Shown: positions 21,691-34,718, counted from the stretch's first letter. The stretch: 64,000 nucleotides of DNA from Myxocyprinus asiaticus (GCF_019703515.2 NC_059374.1:14730245-14794244), one strand, 5' to 3'. Numbers and translations: made by a program. Notes: a model not told the origin generated them from the sequence alone.

Positions 21691-22705
21691 CACAGACACT
21701 GGCGGCCAAAAGTTTAGAATAATGTACAGATTTTGCTGTTTCAGAAGGTAACTGGTACTTTAATTCACCAAAGTGGCATTCAACTGATCAAAAAGTATAG
21801 TCAGGACATTACTGATGTAAAAAAACAGCACCATCACTATTTGAAAAAAGTAATTTTTGATCAAATCTAGACAGGCCCCATTTCCAGCAGCCATCACTCC
21901 AACACCGTATCCTTGAATAATCAAGCTAAATTGCTAATTTGGTACTAGAAAATCACTTGCCATTATGTCAAACACAGTTGAAAGCTTTTTGGTTCGTTAA
22001 ATGAAGCTTAACATTGTCTTTGTGATTGTTTTTGAGTTGCCACAGTATGCAATAGACTGGCATGTCTAAAGGTCAATATTAGGTCAAATATGGCAAAAAA
22101 GAAACCACTTTCTCTAGAAACTTGTCAGTCAATCATTGTTTTGAGGAATGAAGGCTATACAATGCTTGAAATTGCCAAAACACTGAAGATTTCATACGAA
22201 GTTGTACACTACAGTCTTCAAAGACAAAGGACAACTGGCTCTAACAAGGACAGAAAGAGATGTGGAAGGCCAGATGTACAACTAAACAAGAGGATAAGTA
22301 CATCAGAGTCTCTAGTTTGAGAAATAGACGCCTCACATGTCCTCAGCTGACAGCTTCATTGAATTCTACCCGCTCAACACCAGTTTCATGTACAACAGTA
22401 ATGAGAAGACTCAGGGGTTGCAGGCCTTATGGGAAGAATTGCAAAGAAAAGGTTAGAGTGGGCAAAGGAACACAGACATTGGACAACAGATAATTGGAAA
22501 AGAGTGTTATGGATCTTAACCCCATTGAAGTTTTGTGGGATCAGCTAGACTGTAAGGTGCGTGAGAAGTGCCCAACAAGACAGCCACATATATGGCAAGT
22601 GCTGCAGGAAGCATGGGGTGAAATGTCATCTGAGTATCTGGACAAACTGACAGCTAGAATGCCATATCCATAAGGGCAAAATCTGTACATTATTCCAAAC
22701 TGTGT
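21691..22705 (+). mobile_element. Tc1-like element, internally deleted
   Basis: The left end contains GGCGGCCAAAAGTTTAGAATAATG. The right end carries the inverse of AGTTTGGAATAATGTACAG, so the two TIRs match except that the right one has lost the outermost bases. Inside is a broken transposase (22090-22672). The element inserted next to a TA microsatellite. Confidence 0.8.
22090..22672 (+). pseudogene. Tc1-like transposase, catalytic core deleted
   Basis: The ATG at 22090 begins MAKKKPLSLETCQSIIVLRN and continues through a helix-turn-helix with SYEVVHYSLQRQRTTG and CGRPDV up to a stop at 22320. A frameshift leads into SLRNRRLTCPQLTASLNSTR and RRLRGCRPYGKN (to about 22440). Then the sequence jumps to LNPIEVLWDQLDCKVREK (22516 onward) and EYLDKLTARMP near the C-terminus. 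The segment with the first two catalytic aspartates is missing. It is inactive. Confidence 0.8.
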
Positions 22706-22974
22706 GTGTGTGTAAATATATATACAGTTGAAGTCAGAAGTTTACATACACTTAGGTTGAAGTCATTAAAACTAATTTAACCACTCCACAGATTTCATAT
22801 TAGCAAACTATAGTTTTCTACTTTGTGCATGACATGAGTAATTTTTCCAACTATTGTTTACAGACAGATTGTTTCAATTTTAATTGACTATATCATAATT
22901 CCAGTCGGTAAGAAGTTAACATACACTAAGTTAACTGTGCCTTTAAGCAGCTTGGAAAATTCCAGAAAATGATC

Positions 22975-23245
22975 TATTTTGGCTGTCTCAATCGCTTCTG
23001 TCTCTTCTTGTAATCCCAGAATGAGTCAATATGCAGTGGGGGACTCTGTGGGGACCATGCCATCTGCTGCAGGGCTCCCTGTTATTCTATTCTATTCTAT
23101 TTGCAAAAGAAATGTTTGAGAGTCTAAAGTGTATATTTCCTATTGACACACTAAAGCTATTTATATGGTATATAAATAACCATCTTAAGTCAAATGTTTT
23201 TGTGAAGCATCTCATGTGCCTAAGACTTTTGCACAGTACTGTATT
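22975..23245 (-). mobile_element. fragment of CAGTACTGTGCAAAAG-ended element nested in Tc1
   Basis: This segment matches, in reverse, the left part of the element at 40057-40580. Shared features are GCACAGTACTGTA at its end, TTCTATTCTATTCTATTTGC, CATCTGCTGCAGGGCTCCC and CTGTCTCAATCGCTTCTGTC. It interrupts the 5' untranslated part of the Sleeping Beauty-type element, between GAAAATGAT and AAGGCCTACCTTC, so it arrived after that element or with an accompanying deletion. Confidence 0.8.
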
Positions 23246-23287
23246 TTAAGGCCTACCTTCAAACCCTGTGCCTCTTTGCTTGACATC

Positions 23288-24270
<983 letters not shown>

Positions 24271-24493
24271 CAAAGTGTATGTAAACTTCTGACCCACTGG
24301 GAATGTGATGTAAGAAATAAAAGGTAAAATAAATAATTCTCTCTACTATTATTCTGATATTTCACATTCTTAAAATAAAATAGTGATCCTAACTGACCAA
24401 AGACAAGAAATGTTTTCTACGATTAAATGTCAGGAATTGTGAAAAGCTGAGTTTAAATGTATTTGGCTAAGGTGTATGTAAACTTCTGACTTC

Positions 24494-24498
<5 letters not shown>

Positions 24499-24575
<77 letters not shown>

Positions 24576-24593
24576 TATATATATATATATATA
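24499..24593. repeat. (TG)n then (AT)n compound microsatellite
   Basis: About 75 bases of TG followed by about 19 of AT. It abuts the right TIR of the Tc1 element and probably grew from the TA target site. Confidence 0.95.
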
Positions 24594-24679
24594 ATCATAA
24601 AAATTAAGAGTGTGGCCCTTGAGGGTAAAAAGATCCAGCTTTGCGGTCCGTGACCTTTCCGAAGTTGAGTAGCCCTGGA

Positions 24680-25854
24680 CTAGGGGGTTGCATAGAGTAG
24701 TTGACTATAACTGTTGTAGTCGACACTGTCAGCCTGAAGTCGTCTAGTTGCTTCCACGTGATTTACAAAATGCATCTAGGAAATACAGTGGTGGCCAATT
24801 TTTGAAACCTAGGGTGGCAATGGAAGACTTATTCATATTAATAAGGAAAGCTCTACCTGATTTGTTATGGTTAGGTTTAGAGGTTGGGTTATTACCAATT
24901 AGGTAGCGCTTTCTAGATACAATGCAAAGTTGATGTGAATCTGTTTTCCCCCTGTATCTTTCTCTGTATTTTTTTTATAATTTGTTTTCTTTTTAGTCTG
25001 GTTCTTTTTAAGAGGCCTCAAATGTGAACACCATTTCTTAAACAGTATTTCTGTTGACAGAAGCACATGTTTGCCCATGACTTGCTTGTGGTTAAAAAAA
25101 AACACACAATTTGTATTTATTTTTTTACTATTAACATTATTAAAAAATAAAAAAATGTTAATAATTGCAGTTCAAGTCGCAATCATAGTATTTTTCAAAA
25201 TAACAGCAATTTGATTTTTTTGTCCAAATCGTTCAGCGCTAGTGCTTTCTAAATCGTCTAATCGGTTATCGCTTTACTCATGAATATAAATGTCTCTTCC
25301 CCTGCCATTCTATGTATCGCCAGCGGGTGTGGAGGCCTATGGCTCTGCACGGAAGGAGCGCAGTGGCTCAAATGTACTTTGATAAAGATGACAAAGATGC
25401 TACAGTAACCCGCAATATATGCAAAGTGGCCTTCAAATGTAACAAAAATACTAGTTCAATGATTAATCATTTAAAAAGGCACCCACTAGCACTAGTTAGT
25501 GATTTTCAATATGATCAGCAGAACTTTGTGTGTTTAGACATCTGATCTTGTTGCTGTTCGCTCCTTTAATAATGCGATTCCGCAACAATTACAAAAGCGC
25601 TTCAAGTTGGAGTATGATAACATGATGGAATGCATCCCCATCCTGCACTGCAAGAGGAGGGGTAACTGCCAACAGCTACAGGTAGTCCAGGCTACACTAA
25701 AATATGTTCAGACACTAATGTTAACGATACAGCTCGACATAAGCCTACCTAATTTTTGCGCATTAGGGGGATGACATCACGACTAGTCAAATTTGACTCG
25801 ACTAATGGGCTTGACTGTTCGACTATTAACAATCAGTTGTCATGCAACCCCTAG
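24680..25854. mobile_element. hAT-like element with BED finger remnant
   Basis: The left end CTAGGGGGTTGCATA and the right end (inverse CTAGGGGTTGCATGA) are terminal inverted repeats. Both arms carry GACTA/TAGTC-rich subterminal repeats (AGTTGACTATAAC, CGACTAGTCAAATTTGACTC). Inside is a short BED zinc-finger frame (25312-25545). No hAT dimerisation domain is seen, so it is non-autonomous. Confidence 0.65.
25312..25545 (+). pseudogene. BED zinc-finger fragment of a hAT/ZBED protein
   Basis: This frame contains SAVAQMYFDKDDKDATVTRN, then ICKVAFKCNKNTSSMINHLKRHP. The pattern of two Cys, NTSSMINHLKRHP and HxxxH matches the BED finger that binds hAT termini, with the usual FDKD start. After about 78 residues it stops at CLDI. 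The catalytic and C-terminal dimerisation regions are missing. It lies within the TIR element 24680-25854. Confidence 0.65.
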
Positions 25855-27188
25855 ACACAGTATGTTTTGATTTTATTTCAAAATATTCAGATATTTGCAA
25901 ATATAAAAGTGTTTTGAGAGTGTAGGGTGACAACCTTGAACTTTGCAGTGCATCATGGTAGTGGGCGGCTACTGCAGAGCTTGTTAGATGCACTTTGTTT
26001 GATTCTCTGATTGGTGGTTAGTTTCCTTTCAGGATCAAGGGTAGTGTAGATCTTCTCCAGAAATTCCTGTATTAAACACTATTTTTAAACTGAACTTGAA
26101 TTACCGCAGACTGATGGCTTCAACAGAAGCATATACCATTGATTAACAACCTCGGAGCTCACGGTAGGTCTGTCTTTTTAAGCTTTATAAGTTGTTGTTA
26201 AAAATCCACTCCAGTATGGACAAAATGAATGGGATTTTTACTTCCGGAACCAGAATGTTTCGCTCTATAGTAATACTTGCTTTAGCAAACACCACTAATG
26301 ACAAGTTAGCACCCTAGAAACGGTCACTACAAGTCAAGACTCCACTGAATGCAACCAAATAATTTTTCTTTGGTGCAAGAACATTACAGAAGCCCATCTG
26401 ACAAAGCAATATAAGGGAGAGGACAAGTAGAGAGAACAGATGGAAGGTCACCTGACTGCTGTGTCACTCTCCTCAGGTAGTGGGCGGAGCTTTGCTCTGT
26501 TCCGTCTGTCACTGGATGCCATGGCAACAGCACAGCAGGCTTTTTCTGTTTCCATCTCCGAAAACACAAAACGCACCTGCACTGCTTTAGCACCTCAATA
26601 TTTTTTTGCTTTGTCTGTAGATCTGCTGTCTATTAGACATCTCAATGGAACATTTAAATTAATGCATTTTCAGACTGGCAGAGACGGAGGTTTTTTTATC
26701 ATGTTTGATTAGATGTTATTTGTATGTGCAATCTCAAAATCGACAAATTTTGGTTAGATTTTCAATACAGTGTACAGTAGCAACCACCCTGAATACCCAT
26801 GCAACCGCATAGCAATGCCCACAACACCCTAACATTGTGGCAGAGAGTTTTGCACGTTGCAGCACCACTTACATTTTAAAAATGTCAAAATCTAGTTAAT
26901 GCAGTAATTCTCCGTGAGCTGGTAAGATTCTGGGGCCATAATGCTAATGTTAGTGTGTAATGCTGACGTCAGTGTGTGTGACTTGGGAGGAACACATCTG
27001 CCGTAGTGGTCACATGTTCTGACACAGGGCTCGCAGCGTTAAGGGCTGATGTAAGCCACTCTGACTCACCGCAGCCATCGAACTAACTGCACCCAGGGTG
27101 TGTGTAAATGTGTGAGTGCAGTACACAATTATTTCTGTAGATAAATCTGTGTGTTTGAATGTGCCTCATTAAACAATCCTCCAGTCCA
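25855..27188. other. intron, no gene recognised
   Basis: Intronic sequence. A decayed, inverted version of the GTTGCTAGG-type repeat lies at about 26780-26850. Open frames near 26440-26712 lack domains and splice context. Confidence 0.5.
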
Positions 27189-27630
27189 GTGAATATTTCA
27201 CCCAAAAATGTTATTCCAACCCGTATGAGTCTTTCTTCTGCACAACACAAAAGATGTTATAATGAAAATCTCTTTCTTCTAAATACAATGGCAGTTGATG
27301 GTGACTCACTTTAAAGCTTAAAAAAGGACCCAGAAGTATCATAAAAGTTATTGCAAGTCTTCTGAAGGCATGCAATGGGTTTTGGTGAGGAAAAAACCCA
27401 AAATAAATCATTTTTCAGTGAAAATGTTGACGTCTGATGCACGTTCGTGAGTGCATTAGAGAATCTCGTTCACAGTGGCAGGAGTTCACCCAAGAACTTG
27501 CTTTGTTTTTAGTGCTAAACAATGCAAGTTCTCGCATGAACATGCAGATAAAAAAAAGAAACGGGTTTGGAAGGACATCAGGGTGAATAAATTATGACAA
27601 TTTTCATTTTGGGGTAAACTATTACTTTAG
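27189..27630. mobile_element. foldback MITE related to the TTAA family
   Basis: The left arm TGAATATTTCACCCAAAAATG with TCTTTCTTCTGCACAACACAA resembles the arms of the TTAA MITE at 41613-42290. The right arm (TCATTTTGGGGTAAACTATTAC) is its inverse. The interior differs, so this is a separate subfamily. The ends are approximate. Confidence 0.55.
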
Positions 27631-27639
27631 TGGAAACTA

Positions 27640-28050
27640 AAATGAAATGAAAACATTCTTATTAACTGAAATACAATTCAGTTGTAAAAACTGAAACTAA
27701 AACATTTGCATGATGCCAAAACTGACTAAAAGAAAATAGATGACCATGAAATATTAGTATTCTTGAAAGTCTTTCATTAAGCATGCTTCTAGATAGCAAT
27801 AACTGTAGGTGGAAAACATTTAACAGTGTTAAACATATTTAAATGATTTTAGCTAATGCGTTTGTCAGCCCTAAAATATGAAAAACTAAAATATACGGCA
27901 AAATAAAACTAAGCTGAAAGTTGAAAACTGAAAAAACTAACAATTGTAGACGGAAAACTAGCAAAACTAAATTGAAAGGCCAACTTAAAAATAATAACAG
28001 AAAATAAAATAGGAATAAAAACTAAGAATTCAAAACTATAATAACCCTGC
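27640..28050. repeat. A-rich AACTAAAAC dispersed element, second copy
   Basis: Many GAAACTAAAAC and AAAACTGA words run up to CTATAATAACCCTG. Related to 18850-19378. Non-coding. Confidence 0.5.
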
Positions 28051-28599
28051 TTCAGTCACCCCTGTTGAGACTGAATCAAAGTCTAATACACAAACACACA
28101 CATTTGCACACACACTTTCTCCGTTTACTCCTCTGTGGAGCTTATTTATTGATTTAGGTGGAGTGTGCTGCTTCCTTTTGTGCATATTAGAACACATTAT
28201 TCCTGAATTACTTCCTCAAACATCGTTTCCAAGCAATCTGAGGTCCCTAAGCCAAGTGTAGAAAGTGTTTTAGGAAATGCCCCACGCACAGATTTCATCT
28301 GGAGTGAATGGAGTGATCCAAACAAATATACACATTGATTTAACAGTCATTGGTACTCTGCACTTTTCAAATGGGACTTGAAACTCTTAAAAGACAGTCA
28401 AAGCTTTGTCAGTGGAAGTTTCAGTTGAAAGGAGGTGATTAACCTTCATAAATTTTCCACCTCAGGAGTTCAAACTAAATATATCCCTGTTTTATTTTAC
28501 ATTCATTTTATAAGGTTCACATATATTTTACAGTCTTTATATATAATAAACATAATGTAATGTTATGTATTACATATATTAAATAAGCAGGGGTGCCTC

Positions 28600-28855
28600 A
28601 TGGGGGCAGCCATGTTATGATCACATTACCAGCTCAATACAACCCACTTAATCTCAGTAACTGCCCTGTTATTGGACACTTTCATTCATGAATTAAATGA
28701 ATCCTGGCTTACTGTGCATTGTGAATTTCTACAATGCCATTGGTAACTGAAAACTGCTGTGTTTGAATGATGCAGCATCCAGGCCACTAGGTGTCAATGT
28801 AAACCAATGAAAGCCACTTCGACTTACTTAAAAAAAATTACTGAATGCACTTTTT
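28600..28855 (-). mobile_element. truncated copy of the GGTGCACTCAGTAA MITE
   Basis: In reverse it matches 39009-39420: GCAGCCATGTTATGATCAC, TTACCAGCTCAATAC, CTCAGTAACTGCCCTGTTATTGG, AATTTCTACAATG, CACTAGGTGTCA and TTACTGAATGCAC. One terminus is missing. Confidence 0.65.
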
Positions 28856-29505
28856 AACTAAGCCAAGTAGTTGAATAGTTAATAGAAATAGAATAGAGCT
28901 GCAAATACAGTCAACGAATGCCCGAATCAACACTATTAATATAAGTACATTTGAGAAAATCAAATGAGAATATGTAATTGTCTTCCTGACATTTAATAGA
29001 AAGGGTCCTAATAATGTAACAACTTGTGTGTCACAATTTTATGGACATTTCATTTTTGCTATATAGAGGGATAATTATCTGGTAACAGGGTTGCCACAAA
29101 GTGTGGGACAAAGCTAAATATGATGTTTTCGTTTTCAGTATTTAAAATGAATTCAGTCTCACATATTCAGTTACATATACTTTCTGAAGAACATGACATT
29201 TGTGGGGATGTACTTCACAGAAAATATCATTGCATGTTATGTTTGAGTAAATACAGACAATTGAGATGTTGTTCTTGTGTGCTAGGTTGTACCATAACAT
29301 TACAGAAACACACTGTCCTGCTCTTATTGTGTGTGAAATGTGTGCGTTCAGAGTTAAACATGAAGCCTTTGTCAAGACTTTGTCTCCTGGATGTCTTTTC
29401 TGCCTCTAACTATTTCTTGTGTTGTGGTACAAGAGAACATCTGTGAAGCATGGAGAGAATAAATGTGTTTGTCTCACTCTGTGTTCACTTTCCTCTCCCT
29501 TGCAG

Positions 29506-29611
29506 AGATCAATGATCGAGAGCAGCGTCTGCACACCATGAAGGACATGCTTCGCAGGTTTCCTCGAGAAAACTATGATGTCTTCAAATACGTCATCACT
29601 CACCTGAACAG
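29506..29611 (+). CDS. arhgap35: arhgap35 RhoGAP exon 3 of 4 in window
   Basis: This 106-bp exon encodes (K)[19 protein letters not shown] followed by [15 protein letters not shown]. It is bounded by the acceptor TCCTCTCCCTTGCAG and the donor GTGAGA (29612). It enters in phase 1 (AG completes Lys) and leaves in phase 2 (AG begins an Arg completed by the G at 33732). The segment forms the helices before the conserved [12 protein letters not shown] motif. [18 protein letters not shown] matches p190 RhoGAP. The frame is continuous with both neighbours. Confidence 0.95.
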
Positions 29612-30865
29612 GTGAGAATTGCACCCATCCCTAGGTGAACACGATCAAACTCACTCGCACAAGGGCGATACTTCAAAGAGGGGTACTTTTGACTACTTGA
29701 AATCTTGAAAAATTACACTACTTCAAACTATGTTAAAACATTCATCACATCCTGGAATAAAGATCCTTTCATGGCTTTGATCAGCCTTCAAGTGGATTTT
29801 GGTGTAATTTGTGATGCTGTGGATAATTAAGATTGTATTTAATAATAACGACGTGTGCCGGTTATGACATTTTACAGTTTTTATAGGAAAGGTTGGATTA
29901 GTGGCAGTTTGCTAACATAATTGTGTTCGGTAGTCATCAACTAACTGATTTTGTGCAGCTAATTATTATTATTTTTATTTTTTTTCTGAATTTTCTCAAA
30001 TACTAACCATTTTGGTAATGGCATCTAACAAACGTACTTTCAGATAATGATGATCTAAACTAATTACATTTCTGATCTTCAAACCCTCGCTCCGCTGCCC
30101 TGTCAGAGATGTTTCCCTCTGTCACTTCTCATTTCAACGATAACCAAATATTATTTTTTTGAAATAACTAAAATGCTTGCCATGATGGTAATGAGAGCAG
30201 TACTGGGGACTTCTTTGTTGTAGGAAACAAAATTTACACAAACCCCAAATGGTTAAAGGATTTTTTAAAGATTTTAAATGAATATTCTGGGTTTAGAATA
30301 TTTTTAAGTTACTATAACACTATGCCCTTCGATAAATGATTGCGATGTGAAAAAGTGGATAAAAGTGATAAAAGGTCCCCTCCATGTTAATCTGAGTATT
30401 TTTTCCATTTAGACTGGAACGGTCGAAGTTAACGTGTTAACGCAATATTCCTTTAATGCCACTTTTTTTTTTTTTTTTTAACGCACATCCTTATGTCCCT
30501 TTTAATAATCCATGCATTGACCGTCGTGAAAGCAGATGGTGGGAGACATTATACTGAGACCTGTGCCAAGCATTTTATCAATGTAGCAAAGCAAGGGAAC
30601 ATTTAGAATAAAGCGCACAAAAAAACACAGTTAGTGCTCGTAACATGATTGCAGCGGCCATTTGAACACCTGCCTTGCACTGCGCACCAGAGTTTTAGTG
30701 CTGGCCAATGATAAAGTTTGCCGTATAAATTGGAAAAAAAATCCACTCATCTCATCTCTAAGCACGCACATTTGAAGCTCTGTTAATTCAGGTACTACAC
30801 TAAATTACTTCGAATTCTGCTCATAATTTCATGTTTGTGCTTAGATTAAATGCAAGTATAATTAA
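29612..30865. other. intron, no other gene
   Basis: Ordinary intronic sequence with a poly-T run near 30463-30479. Nothing else is supported. Confidence 0.6.
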
Positions 30866-32394
30866 AGCTGCAAGCAGCGATGAATGGGCCCTCGCACCCT
30901 GGTGCACTTTGGGGCTGCTGTGCCAGGGGAATGTCACTAAATGTTGTTAAGAGTGTATCACAGTGTAAAACATGTAATTTCCTGTTCCCAGTAGGTGGCG
31001 CTATGACTATATCTGAATATTGACATATAGAAGTGTTCAGGCTGGGACTCTTATAAAACATGTAACGTTTGGAGCAAATTTGACATTTTATGTTATAACA
31101 ACTTCCTGTTTAATGGTGAAACATCGAACTTTGTCAGGTCACCATGGACAAGCCGTTCAAAGAAAACTCAAAAGATTCGCAATTTAGCATTGCCAAGGCC
31201 TTTAGATTAGACTGACAGAATATGATGTTGATCTGATTTAATCTCTAGGAGGATGCCTGGAAATGGCAAAAACTGAGCAAAGATTGAAGAGAAAAATCAC
31301 AATAGCTGACTTCCTGTTGGGTTTAGGATATGGTTCTAGGAGACTTTTTTTGTATGTGTTGACATGTTATATATGCCTACTGATTTTCTTACGTGTAGGT
31401 GAAATGTGGCATGAGGGCTGCTTCATTGAAATTGTCAAAAATTTTCAATTTTGCCACAATTAATTCTAAAACCAGTATCAGATGTAAATTTTCCCCACTT
31501 TTGAGATGTGTGCAAAGTTTCATGAGTTTTCCAGCATATTTAGGCCTCAAAAATGTTTCGTGAAACTCGTTTCATATCGAACTTTGTCAGGCCGCCACGG
31601 ACACGCCCTTCAACGAAAACTCAAAAGCTTCACAATTTAACATCACCAAGGCCTTTAGATTAAGACTGACTAAATATAATGTTGATCTGATTAAATCTCT
31701 GGGAGGAGTTTGTTAAAGTACAAGACCTGGAATTGGCTGTTGCCAGTAGGTGGCGCTATGACTATAACTGAATATTGGAATGTAGATGTATTCAGGCTGG
31801 GACTTTTATCAATCATGTGATGTTTGGGGCAGATTGGACATTGTAAGAATGAGTTATAACAACTTCCTATTTCATGGCGAAGCATCGAATTTGTCAGACC
31901 GTCACGGCCGTGCAGTAAAAACTAAAAAGCTTCGCAATTTAGCATCGCTAAGGCCTTTAGATTAGTATAAACAAATATGAAGTAGATCTGATGATATCTC
32001 TAGGAGGAGTTCGTTAAAGTACGAGGCCTGGAAATGGCAAAAATCAAATTTGAAAAATCAAAATGGCTGACTTCCTGTTGAGTTTAGGGCATGGGTCCAA
32101 GAGACTTTTTTGTAGGTATTGGCATGTTACACGTGTACTGATTTTCATACGTGTAGCTGAAACGTAGCATAAACCACACATCGTTGAAAGTTTGTAGGTG
32201 GCACTATCGAGCCATTTTGCCACAGTTAATTCTAAAACCAGTATCAGATGTAAATTTTCCCCACTTTTGAGATGTGTGCAAAGTTTCATGAGTTTTCGAG
32301 CATATTTAGGCCTCAAAAATGCGATTCATTTGGGAAAAAAATAATAAACGCCTAGAAGAACAATAGGGTCCTCGCACCATCGGTGCTCGGGCCC
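30866..32394. repeat. 1.5 kb dispersed repeat with TAATTAA at both ends and internal reiteration
   Basis: TAATTAA occurs just outside each end (30859-30865 and 32395-32401). The left end reads AGCTGCAAGCAGCGATGAATG then GGGCCCTCGCACC. The right end reads AGGGTCCTCGCACCATCGGT then GCTCGGGCCC. A unit containing AACTCAAAAGCTTCGCAATTT and AAGGCCTTTAGATTAGACTG, GTTGATCTGATT and TCTAGGAGGA is repeated about three times (near 31160, 31615 and 31920), and AGTAGGTGGCGCTATGACTAT twice. There is no convincing coding frame. Similar repeats are abundant in cyprinids; the class is not known to me. Confidence 0.7.
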
Positions 32395-33628
32395 TAATTA
32401 AGAGAAACGTGTGTTTTAAGCACTTTCTTTTTCTTTTACTTTTTGTGCTATATCATGCAATAATACACTGACATAGGCCTAATGATTCATGTGTCATTAT
32501 ACAAGAGTCTCTCCCGCGAAATCCAAACACAAGTGGTCAAAAAAGCATAATACGACCAGTTATAATGGTGATGTGTCTCATTTGTCCACCTCTGATTGAA
32601 TCACTCCAAACGGGTGCAAGTCATTCTTTTATGTTGTTTGTTTACATGTTATCATGAATTGACTCTCTGAGCTTGTGCATGAATTTCGGGATCTACTCAC
32701 CTGTTTATCAACCAATGCACTAAAGGAAGAGTTTTAAACTGGCACACGAGACGGGAATAACACAGGCTGCTTTTGAACTTCACAAACTGTCGGGAAAGTC
32801 CTCTGTGGCAGTGCAGCTTAAATAATTTTTGAATTTGTAGACATTTCTGGCTAACGGAAACCCAGGTTCTGTCACAGTGTCTCTGCATAATAGTGTGTTT
32901 GATAGTGCACAAGCCAATGTAGAACAGTAGAAGATGCTGGAACCCTGCAGGTAATGTACACTATCATTAGCCCATTTAACCCCACGAACAGGGTGAAAGG
33001 GGTCTAAAAGGAGTAGTTGATGTATTTTACACAGAGTTGTCAGTTGTAAATGACAGTGCAGACTTTTTTTCGCATGAGTGGCGCAAATAGTCACATGACC
33101 AGAGTTATTTAATTCCACTGTCTCTAAACATTATGTCTGTTAAAACACCATAAAAGGAAGCAAATATGTCCTGTCATAATACACATACAACTATATATAT
33201 ATAGAATTGTACTGTTTATTTTCTTTTGTACCAACTCTGTTGGTAGGGTAGGTTGTGTGTAAATGACTGAAAAACAATAAATACATCTGAATAAAGCATA
33301 TTGTCCACTCATGAGATATTGTGATTAATCGCAATTTAAAAAATTATCATTTGACAGTCCTAATATAGACATTTTGTCAATCGCTTGGTTTCTATTGGTT
33401 TGGACCAAATCCTGTTGGTCCAAAATCCCATTCCTTATAACCATACATCAAATATAAGAATTCTTCTGATTGGCTGTGATTGTGCCATGTCGTGCAGCAG
33501 TTTTGTGTTCAATGTGGACAAATTCAAGTCACTGAAATCTCATCACATTGTGTCTTGTTAGGACACAGTGTTATCTGTTCTTAAAAACTAGATTTACTGT
33601 TTGTTTGTTTTTTTGTTTTTTGAAGTAT

Positions 33629-33659
<31 letters not shown>

Positions 33660-33731
33660 CTTAAAAAAGTTCCCCTAATTGAAGAATCACCCACAAACAT
33701 TTTTTTGTATTTCTCATCATCTTTCTCTCAG
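32395..33731. other. intron with fragment of TIR element
   Basis: 32520-32630 matches the interior of the element at 9553-10246 (AACACAAGTGGTCAAAAAAGC, GATGTGTCTCATTTGTCCAC). A poly-T run lies at 33630-33659. No coding exon is seen before the acceptor at 33730-33731. Confidence 0.55.
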
Positions 33732-34161
33732 GGTGAGTCAACACAGCCGCCAGAACCTGATGACCAGCGAAAACTTGTCGATCTGTTTTTGGCCAACACT
33801 AATGCGGCCTGATTTCACCACAATGGATGCATTGACGGCCACACGCACCTACCAGACAATCATCGAGACGTTCATCCACCAGTGTGCTTTCTTCTTCTAC
33901 AATCAACCCTTGGCCGACACCCCCAGCGGCCAGCCCGGACAGCCTGCCTCCCCCAACTCCACGTTATCTTCGGCCTCTTCCATGCCAAGTTCCGCCTACT
34001 CTTCCTGTTACGCCTCATCGCCGCCTATAGTCCCGCTGTTCAGCACCGCCCAACAGTCTCCACCCCATTCTCCGCCCCCTACCCCACAATCCCCAATCCA
34101 GAGCCTGCTGCCTCCGCTGCACCCCCACCACCACACCCCTACGGAACAACATACGCTGTGA
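33732..34161 (+). CDS. arhgap35: arhgap35 last coding exon (end of RhoGAP domain and Ser/Pro tail)
   Basis: The exon follows the acceptor TTTCTCTCAG and ends at TGA 34159-34161. It encodes (R)[40 protein letters not shown] and [20 protein letters not shown], completing the RhoGAP domain. Asn at 33772-33774 in [10 protein letters not shown] is the conserved Asn contacting the Rho-RhoGAP interface. A Ser/Pro-rich disordered tail of about 75 residues follows, with [20 protein letters not shown] and the end TEQHTL. The mammalian p190A tail has the same [13 protein letters not shown] motif, known as a site of ERK and GSK-3-beta phosphorylation that restrains GAP activity, and ends similarly. The Ser-rich block before it ([20 protein letters not shown]) looks longer than in mammals. 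ARHGAP5 has a quite different tail, supporting arhgap35. Confidence 0.96.
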
Positions 34162-34718
34162 ACCTGTCAACAAGAAGCAGGAAAACGTTGGGAGAAAGGC
34201 ATTGGGAGCACTGAAAGAATGGAATGGAAGAGATTTTCAGGGATTTTAGAGGAGATTGCACGTTTGTGGCTGACTTATTACGAGCAAAAGCAGTGGAAAC
34301 AGAAAGAGAGGGAGTTTAGAAGAAAGAGAGGTCAAGACTCCCTGAGCCACTTCAACCGCACTTCATTACTCTTTCTAGATCATTCTACTCTAAAATAGCA
34401 GCACCTCTCTGTTCTTTGCCTCTCAATGCTCATCACACACATAGACGACTTAATGAAGTGTGGTACCCCCAAACTCAATCTTGGCTTCCCCATAGATGGC
34501 CCACTTTGCCTGGTTCCATAAGTCCAGTTTTGTCTTCGCTGAATGGTCGAGGAGGTGGCCAATGGCGTCAGTGGGTGGGGTGTATGAATTAGCAAGCTGA
34601 GGTCTGAACTTGAATCCCCCTCATATCTCAATTACCACTGTACAGGGTGTCAACAGGGTGGCCTATATATTCACCAGATTTTTGTTATAGCTTTTGACCA
34701 CTGTTACTCTCAAATAAA
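34162..34718 (+). other. arhgap35: arhgap35 3' untranslated region (end provisional)
   Basis: Sequence after the stop codon. The first AATAAA, at 34713-34718, is followed by a run of A that may be genomic. A further AATAAA at 35295-35300 leaves open a longer 3' UTR. Choosing between them needs transcript data. Confidence 0.45.

Noticed and set aside
29120..29446. 108-codon ORF just upstream of the third arhgap35 exon
   Set aside because: It ends before the acceptor, has no domain and is not in a spliced frame with arhgap35.
33882..34214. Second open frame over the last arhgap35 exon
   Set aside because: It is an out-of-frame shadow produced by the GC-rich Ser/Pro tail; the frame that joins the upstream exons is the one ending at 34161.
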